DNA of 18,486 nucleotides from an uncultured bacterium (GTDB taxonomy: Bacteria > Cyanobacteriota > Vampirovibrionia > Gastranaerophilales > Gastranaerophilaceae): positions 1 through 18,486 of the forward strand of contig URXH01000030.1 of NCBI GenBank assembly GCA_900551675.1, given 5' to 3'. The translations under genes and the position numbers were made by a program. This document shows positions 14,096 to 18,486 of the stretch, in pieces. Under the pieces are notes generated by a model that did no database searches, had not been told where the DNA came from, and saw only the letters and a list, made by a program, of their open reading frames with translations. How positions within the stretch are numbered: the first letter of the stretch is position 1; every line of letters begins with the position of its first letter.

Positions 14096-15343
14096 TTGAT
14101 TGAAAAAGGAAAACAGCTCACATTGAGTCAAAGAAATAAGATTGAAGAAATGTTAAACCAAAGACGTAGAAAGTTTGAAATAGCCAATGAGTTAGATAAA
14201 ACACAATCAACAATAGCAAGAGAAATTAATCGTCATAAAATTTTGAAACCACACAATATATACAAATCATCAAATTTGTTTAATTGTAAATTCTTTGTTA
14301 ATTGCAAAATCTGTACAAATAAATGTCGAATATTTCAACCAATTTCTTGCAAAGATAGAGATAGAAACATTGGTGTTTGCAATAATTGTTCAAAACTTAA
14401 AACTTGTAATCTTGACAAATATTTTTATTTTGCAGAAGAAGCACATAAGAAATATAAATACACTCTGACAGATTCAAGACAAGGTGTAAATTTGAACACA
14501 TCTGAATTAATTGAATTAGCCCATCTTATTTGTCCGTTAATAAAGAAAGGTCAATCAATTTACACAATTTTAAATAACCATCCAGAAATAAAGTTCTGTG
14601 AAAAAACAATATACAATTATATTGAAATGGGCTTATTTAAAGATTGGGGTGTCACAAATATTACATTGAAAAGAAAAATCAGAAGAAGGCTTCTCAATAA
14701 ACAATTAAAGAAGCGAAAAGAACCAACAAATTACAACGGTAGAACTTATACAGATTATTTAGAATATAAAGTACAGAATCCCAATATAACAACAACAGAG
14801 ATGGATACGGTATATAACAATCAAACAGGTCCATATATTCAAACTTTTATATTTGAGAATACAGAATTTATGATTGGAATATTACATACAGAGAAAACAT
14901 CAGATTCAATGTCAAAAAGCTTAGATTCTTTTCAAGAAATATTATCTGATAAAGAGTATGAACAATTATTTTCAGTGCTATTAACAGACCGTGGGACAGA
15001 ATTTATAAAATCGCAACAATTTGAAGTAAATATTCATACAGGAGAAATAAGAGGAAAAATATTTTATTGTGATCCAATGCAGTCAAGTCAGAAACCACAT
15101 GTAGAAAATAATCACAATTTTATTAGAGAAGTACTTCCAAATGGTCAAAGTTGGAATCATTTAACACAAGAAAAAATAGATTTAATGTTTTCACATATAA
15201 ATTCCACACCAAGAGAAAATTTAGGTGGCAAAACGCCTTATGAAATATTTTCTTTCATATACGGTGAAGAACTTGCTCACAAATTAAATATACAAAAGAT
15301 AGCAAAAGACGAGGTCACAACAACTCCCCGTCTTCTAAAATAA
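14096..15343 (+). CDS. IS30-family transposase
   Basis: A 415-residue DDE transposase. The N-terminus (about 8-48) is the IS30 helix-turn-helix (LTLSQRNKIEEML...TIAREINRH). A Cys-rich segment follows (C64, C70, C73, C77, C85, C95, C98, C104) that probably binds zinc; I recall it in a subgroup of gut Firmicutes IS30 enzymes. The catalytic core has D237 (EMDTV), D298 (LTDRGTEF, where DNG is usual) and E337 (HVENNHNFIRE), with the family ending LGGKTPYEIFSFIYG. It is longer than classic IS30 enzymes, consistent with the Cys-rich insert. The start is TTG at 14096, with GGAG seven bases upstream; no ATG is better placed. It is the only gene of the element. Confidence 0.93.
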   Translation: MIEKGKQLTLSQRNKIEEMLNQRRRKFEIANELDKTQSTIAREINRHKILKPHNIYKSSNLFNCKFFVNCKICTNKCRIFQPISCKDRDRNIGVCNNCSKLKTCNLDKYFYFAEEAHKKYKYTLTDSRQGVNLNTSELIELAHLICPLIKKGQSIYTILNNHPEIKFCEKTIYNYIEMGLFKDWGVTNITLKRKIRRRLLNKQLKKRKEPTNYNGRTYTDYLEYKVQNPNITTTEMDTVYNNQTGPYIQTFIFENTEFMIGILHTEKTSDSMSKSLDSFQEILSDKEYEQLFSVLLTDRGTEFIKSQQFEVNIHTGEIRGKIFYCDPMQSSQKPHVENNHNFIREVLPNGQSWNHLTQEKIDLMFSHINSTPRENLGGKTPYEIFSFIYGEELAHKLNIQKIAKDEVTTTPRLLK

Positions 15344-15358
15344 TTTAAACTTACTTAA

Positions 15359-15374
15359 ACCAAAACATTTACAT
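15359..15374 (-). repeat. IS30 element right inverted repeat
   Basis: ACCAAAACATTTACAT, exact inverse of the left end at 14063-14078. Confidence 0.88.
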
Positions 15375-15500
15375 GATTAATTGAAAAATTAAATGCAAAA
15401 CAAAATGGCACTTACTTTTACACCAAAAAAATTTAATGCAATTTTGTTTTATTAGTCATGCAAACTTTTTTGAAATCTATATTAATTTTACACGAAAATA

Positions 15501-15554
15501 GAGAAAAAAGCAAGTTATTTAAGCAAATATATCGCTTAAAACTTGCTTTTTCTC
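15501..15554. repeat. Long imperfect hairpin
   Basis: The arm at 15501-15524 (GAGAAAAAAGCAAGTT... AAGC) pairs with 15534-15554 (GCTTAAAACTTGCTTTTTCTC shifted by three unpaired bases in the left arm) around a 9-base loop AAATATATC, giving about 21 base pairs. T-rich on the + strand right arm, it could act as a terminator in either direction, or be a small palindromic repeat unit. Confidence 0.7.
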
Positions 15555-15637
15555 ATACAAGTTGCATTTACTTTACAGAATTGCATTTAACTTTTCACTT
15601 GACGGATTTTGCTTTCGAAAATATCGATACCTTTTTT

Positions 15638-15689
15638 CTCCGTCCCAAAAATGTGCAAAAAAGGAGACGTGCATTTTTTGCTCCGTCCC
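15638..15689. repeat. REP-like element with paired CTCCGTCCC words
   Basis: CTCCGTCCC occurs at 15638-15646 and 15681-15689, each followed by an AT-rich tail ending in a TGTGCA/TGTACT-like word. Between them GCAAAAAA (15655-15662) pairs with TTTTTTGC (15674-15681). GGGACGG-type intergenic repeats are common in clostridial genomes. It lies 11-62 bases beyond the kinase stop and may help end its transcript. Confidence 0.5.
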
Positions 15690-15700
15690 CAATTTGTACT

Positions 15701-17692
15701 TTATTCAAATGTATATGAACTTGTTGTGTTTAAGTTTATGTCTTTTTGTGATTTTAATATGTCATCTACATATACTTTTACTGTTACTGTGCCTTTTCCA
15801 CTTATTTTTGTTTGAATATTTGTTGAATTTAAGTCTACTTTCTTGTCATATACTTTGTCTTCTCCAACTTTTACTGTAAGTTTCTTTTCCTTTACTGTTG
15901 TCGAACTTGATGAACCTGTTGTATTTGTTGTGTTTGTGTTTTCTTTATCTGGTACCTCGTAGCCACCTGTAAGCGATTTTACGTTTATTGTTATTGTTGC
16001 TTCTTTCATTTCTGCTAATTTGTTTACTGTAATTGTTACTTCAGTTCCTTCGTCTATGTTTTCACCAGATTTTATGCTTTGCTCTAATACTTCTCCATTT
16101 TCTTTGTCTGTGTTTTCTTTGTATTCTACCTTTACTACTAAGTTTTTGGCTTCTAATGCTGATTTTGCATCCGCTTCTGTTTTTCCTAATACATTTGGCA
16201 TTACTACTTGGTTTACACCTGTTCCAATGCTTACATGTATTTTTACTGTGTCACCTGCATTTGCTGTTGTGTTTGCATCTGTTTCTTGACTAATTACAAT
16301 TCCTTCTTTTATTGTTTTGCTTGTTTCTTCTATTTTTTCTGCTTTTAATTTATTCTTTTCTAATGCTGCAACTGCTCCTTCATATGTCATACCAGCAACC
16401 TTTGGAACTGTAGTCTGCTCTGTGCCTTTGCTTATTTTTACAGATACTGTGCTCTTTTCTTTTACTTTGTAATTGTCTGAATATACAGGATTTTGTTCAA
16501 AAACTTTTCCAGCTTCTACCTCAGAATTATAATCTTCTCCTGATTTTTCGTATACAAGTTTGTATTTTGCAAGTTCTGCCTTTGCTTTTGCCTCAGTCAT
16601 TCCAACTAAGTTTGGAATTTGAACATCTTTTACTGAATTTGCATTTAATATTGCAGATGTTATTGCTATACTTCCTGCAAATATTATTAAGCAAAGTGCT
16701 ATTATTGCTAAAACTTTTGTCTTTGGATGGTTTTCAAAGAATATGGCAACTTTATTTTTCTTCTTTTTATTACTACTTTTAGCATTTTTCGCCATATCAT
16801 CTGTAATAGCATCCATTCTTCTTGTTAAGCCATCGTCTAAATCTTCTTCTTCAACGAATTCTCCATCTGGATTTTTTAAGGCTTGTGCTAAATCTCTTAT
16901 CATAGCTGTTGCAGTTTGATATCTAGCCATTGGCTCTTTTTGCATAGCTTTTAAAATTATATCATTTACCGCCTTTGGAATGTTTGGATTTATTTCCATT
17001 GGTGGTACAGGATCCTCTTGCATATGTTTTAATGCAACCGAAACTGATGTATCTGCATCAAAAGGAACTTTTCCTGTAAGCATTTCGTACATTACAACAC
17101 CTAAAGAGTAAATATCAGATTTAGCATCTGTATATCCACCCTTTGCTTGCTCTGGTGAGAAATAGTGTACAGAACCAATAGTTGTTCCAAATGCAGTTAT
17201 TGTTGAATTTGATACTGCCTTTGCTATTCCAAAATCTGTTACTTTTGCAACTCCATCTTCTGTAATTATTATATTGTGTGGTTTTATATCTCTATGAACA
17301 ATGTTGTTTTTGTGAGCCATTTCTAAGGCTGATGCAATTTGTCCTGCAATATTTACAGACCATTTCCAAGGAAGTGCTCCTTCCTCATTTATTATTTGTT
17401 TTAGAGTTTTTCCTCTTACCAATTCCATTACTATGTAATAAATTCCGTCTTCATTTCCAACATCATATATTGAAACTATGTTAGCATGAGTAAGACTTGC
17501 CGCTGCTTGAGCCTCTGAATTAAATCTTTTTACAAATTCGTCATCTGTAGTAAATTCATCTTTTAGTACTTTAACAGCAACATCTCTATTTAAAACCTTG
17601 TCTCTTGCAACATATACTGTTGCCATTCCCCCAACTCCAGTTTTACTTATAATTTCATACCTATTTGCTATTGTTCTTCCTATTATATCCAT
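15701..17692 (-). CDS. prkC: PASTA-domain Ser/Thr protein kinase (PrkC/StkP type)
   Basis: A 663-residue membrane kinase that senses cell-wall fragments and phosphorylates growth and division proteins in Gram-positives. The cytoplasmic kinase domain (about 12-275) has the Gly loop TGVGGMATV, catalytic Lys41, HRD (133-135) with D135, and DFG (153-155), plus a Thr-rich activation loop. An acidic then Lys-rich juxtamembrane region leads to one transmembrane helix (about 328-349). Outside are three PASTA repeats (about 356-421, 424-488, 491-560) and a Thr/Ser-rich linker with a small beta domain. GGGAG lies just upstream of the ATG. It follows the phosphatase by 15 bases. The clostridial partner usually found next, rsgA, is absent; a repeat region and an IS element are there instead. 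Codon use (AGA, ATA) is unlike the left half of the window. Confidence 0.95.
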   Translation of the reverse strand: MDIIGRTIANRYEIISKTGVGGMATVYVARDKVLNRDVAVKVLKDEFTTDDEFVKRFNSEAQAAASLTHANIVSIYDVGNEDGIYYIVMELVRGKTLKQIINEEGALPWKWSVNIAGQIASALEMAHKNNIVHRDIKPHNIIITEDGVAKVTDFGIAKAVSNSTITAFGTTIGSVHYFSPEQAKGGYTDAKSDIYSLGVVMYEMLTGKVPFDADTSVSVALKHMQEDPVPPMEINPNIPKAVNDIILKAMQKEPMARYQTATAMIRDLAQALKNPDGEFVEEEDLDDGLTRRMDAITDDMAKNAKSSNKKKKNKVAIFFENHPKTKVLAIIALCLIIFAGSIAITSAILNANSVKDVQIPNLVGMTEAKAKAELAKYKLVYEKSGEDYNSEVEAGKVFEQNPVYSDNYKVKEKSTVSVKISKGTEQTTVPKVAGMTYEGAVAALEKNKLKAEKIEETSKTIKEGIVISQETDANTTANAGDTVKIHVSIGTGVNQVVMPNVLGKTEADAKSALEAKNLVVKVEYKENTDKENGEVLEQSIKSGENIDEGTEVTITVNKLAEMKEATITINVKSLTGGYEVPDKENTNTTNTTGSSSSTTVKEKKLTVKVGEDKVYDKKVDLNSTNIQTKISGKGTVTVKVYVDDILKSQKDINLNTTSSYTFE

Positions 17693-17707
17693 AAAATTTT
17701 CTCCCTA

Positions 17708-18433
17708 TTACATTATAATAACAACAGTAATGTTGTCCAATCCGCCATTATCATTTGCTTGTTTAACTAAATTTTCTGTAGCTTTTTCTTTATCCTGCTT
17801 AATTATTTTAGAAATTTCCTCTTCTCGAATCATATTAGTTAATCCATCTGAACACATTAAAATAATATCATCTTTAATAAATGTTTTAGTATATACGTCT
17901 GGCTCTACAGTTTCTACACACCCTAGGGCTTTTGTAAGCATATTTTTCTTTGGGTGACTATATGCTTCTTCTTTGGTTATAGTTCCGTCATCTACCAATG
18001 TTTGAACATAACTATGGTCTTTTGTAAGTCTTCTCATAAACTCTTTACGTATTCTGTATACTCTGCTATCTCCAACATGACCTATGTATATTCTACTATT
18101 ATATATTAAGCAAACATCTAATGTAGTACCCATTCCTCTTAAATTCTCTTTACTTTGAGCTTTTTTGTACACCACACTATTTGCATATTCAATAGCATCT
18201 TTTAAAAGTGCTTCTAACTTTTCTTTGCTGTCTTTATTTTTTGCAAAATGCTTATGTATGTAATCTCTTGCAGATTCTACAGCCATTCTACTTGCTACCT
18301 CTCCTGCATTATATCCACCCATTCCATCTGCTAATATAAACAGTCTTATTTTATCTTCTGGTTTAGATACATAGTAGAAATCTTCGTTTGTTTTTCTTTC
18401 TCTTCCTATGTCTGATTTAGCAAAAACTTGCAT
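17708..18433 (-). CDS. PP2C-family Ser/Thr protein phosphatase (Stp/PrpC type)
   Basis: A 241-residue PPM/PP2C phosphatase, the usual bacterial length. Metal-binding and fold motifs are in order: D8 and the RxxNED stretch (ERKTNED, D18), ADGMGG with D36, GMGTTLDV, HVGDSRVY, MCSDGLT and the final DNITVV. It dephosphorylates the targets of its partner kinase, which is encoded 15 bases downstream on the same strand. GGAGG in GGAGGGG (18439-18445) is well placed before ATG 18433. In Firmicutes the order is normally rlmN, stp, prkC, rsgA. The last bases of the window on this strand read KSSNQK-stop (18486-18466), which could be the tail of rlmN, but six codons prove nothing. Confidence 0.95.
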   Translation of the reverse strand: MQVFAKSDIGRERKTNEDFYYVSKPEDKIRLFILADGMGGYNAGEVASRMAVESARDYIHKHFAKNKDSKEKLEALLKDAIEYANSVVYKKAQSKENLRGMGTTLDVCLIYNSRIYIGHVGDSRVYRIRKEFMRRLTKDHSYVQTLVDDGTITKEEAYSHPKKNMLTKALGCVETVEPDVYTKTFIKDDIILMCSDGLTNMIREEEISKIIKQDKEKATENLVKQANDNGGLDNITVVIIM

Positions 18434-18486
18434 ATGTTCCCCTCCAGTCTTTCATATAGTATCATTCATTTTTGATTACTGCTCTT

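Larger units (their letters stand above)
14063..15374 (+). mobile_element. IS30-family insertion sequence, apparently complete
   Basis: ATGTAAATGTTTTGGT at 14063-14078 is the exact reverse complement of 15359-15374, giving perfect 16-base ends around one transposase gene. The element proper may be 14065-15372 with 14-base ends and a 2-base AT target duplication; AT is self-complementary, so the two readings cannot be told apart. Length about 1.3 kb. Ends and reading frame are intact, so it could be active. Confidence 0.88.
15375..15700. other. Gene-free stretch of repeats and hairpins
   Basis: This 326-base stretch has no convincing gene. Frames open here are low-complexity and run through hairpins. 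It holds repeats of a TGCATTTA/TGCAATTT type, a long hairpin (15501-15554), a 14-base word shared with the other side of the IS30 element, and a GGGACGGAG repeat element next to the kinase gene end. Confidence 0.7.

Noticed and set aside
15501..15554. Hairpin as a retron or group II intron RNA
   Set aside because: No reverse transcriptase gene is in the window and the structure is a simple hairpin.
15458..15879. Overlapping plus-strand open frames next to and inside the kinase 3' end
   Set aside because: They run through hairpins and repeats or are antisense to the kinase, with Phe/Leu/Cys-rich low-complexity translations and no ribosome sites.

Overview
The window joins two kinds of DNA. 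Positions 1 to about 12,500 look like a gut cyanobacterial-lineage bacterium (Vampirovibrionia/Melainabacteria, probably Gastranaerophilales). The signs are a prepilin with the FTLAEVLITLGIIG N-terminus that I associate with that group, an LPS-export pair (LptC/LptA-like, so a diderm), mixed Arg codons (CGT/CGC/AGA), and many starts with weak or no Shine-Dalgarno. From about 12,550 to the right edge the sequence is visibly more AT-rich, uses AGA/AGG and ATA heavily and has strong Shine-Dalgarno sites. It ends in a PP2C phosphatase and PASTA Ser/Thr kinase pair of clostridial type. Either a large transfer or an assembly chimera would explain this. These assignments come from reading motifs, not from searches.

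Layout. A prepilin-like gene enters from the left edge (1-761). Next comes a compact plus-strand run: lptC-like, lptA-like (two OstA-type repeats), a TPR protein, dprA, topA and aroE (817-7768), with overlaps or gaps of a few bases. aroE carries an unusual N-terminal extension of about 120 residues. Convergent to it, with 2 bp between the stops, is a minus-strand MacAB-TolC-type efflux operon read as tolC, macA, macB-type ATPase, macB-type permease (12487 down to 7771). The ATPase and permease are split and separated by 152 bases of repeat-rich sequence.

At 12550-13864 on the minus strand lies a type II restriction-modification pair: a Bsp6I-family (GCNGC) nuclease followed by a C5 cytosine methyltransferase that seems to lack its target-recognition end. 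Two regulatory-looking structures stand out. One is a 16-base palindrome directly abutting the methyltransferase ribosome binding site, containing two GCNGC sites. The other is a pair of near-identical 15-base pseudo-palindromes bracketing the nuclease gene. An apparently complete IS30-family element with perfect 16-bp inverted repeats follows (about 14063-15374). After it comes a gene-free, repeat- and hairpin-rich stretch (15375-15700), then the minus-strand kinase (15701-17692) and phosphatase (17708-18433).

Repeat words shared by both flanks of the IS30 element suggest that the restriction genes and the kinase belong to one genome. The organismal junction is then best placed inside the 3' end of the methyltransferase gene (about 12,550-12,660), which would also explain its truncation.
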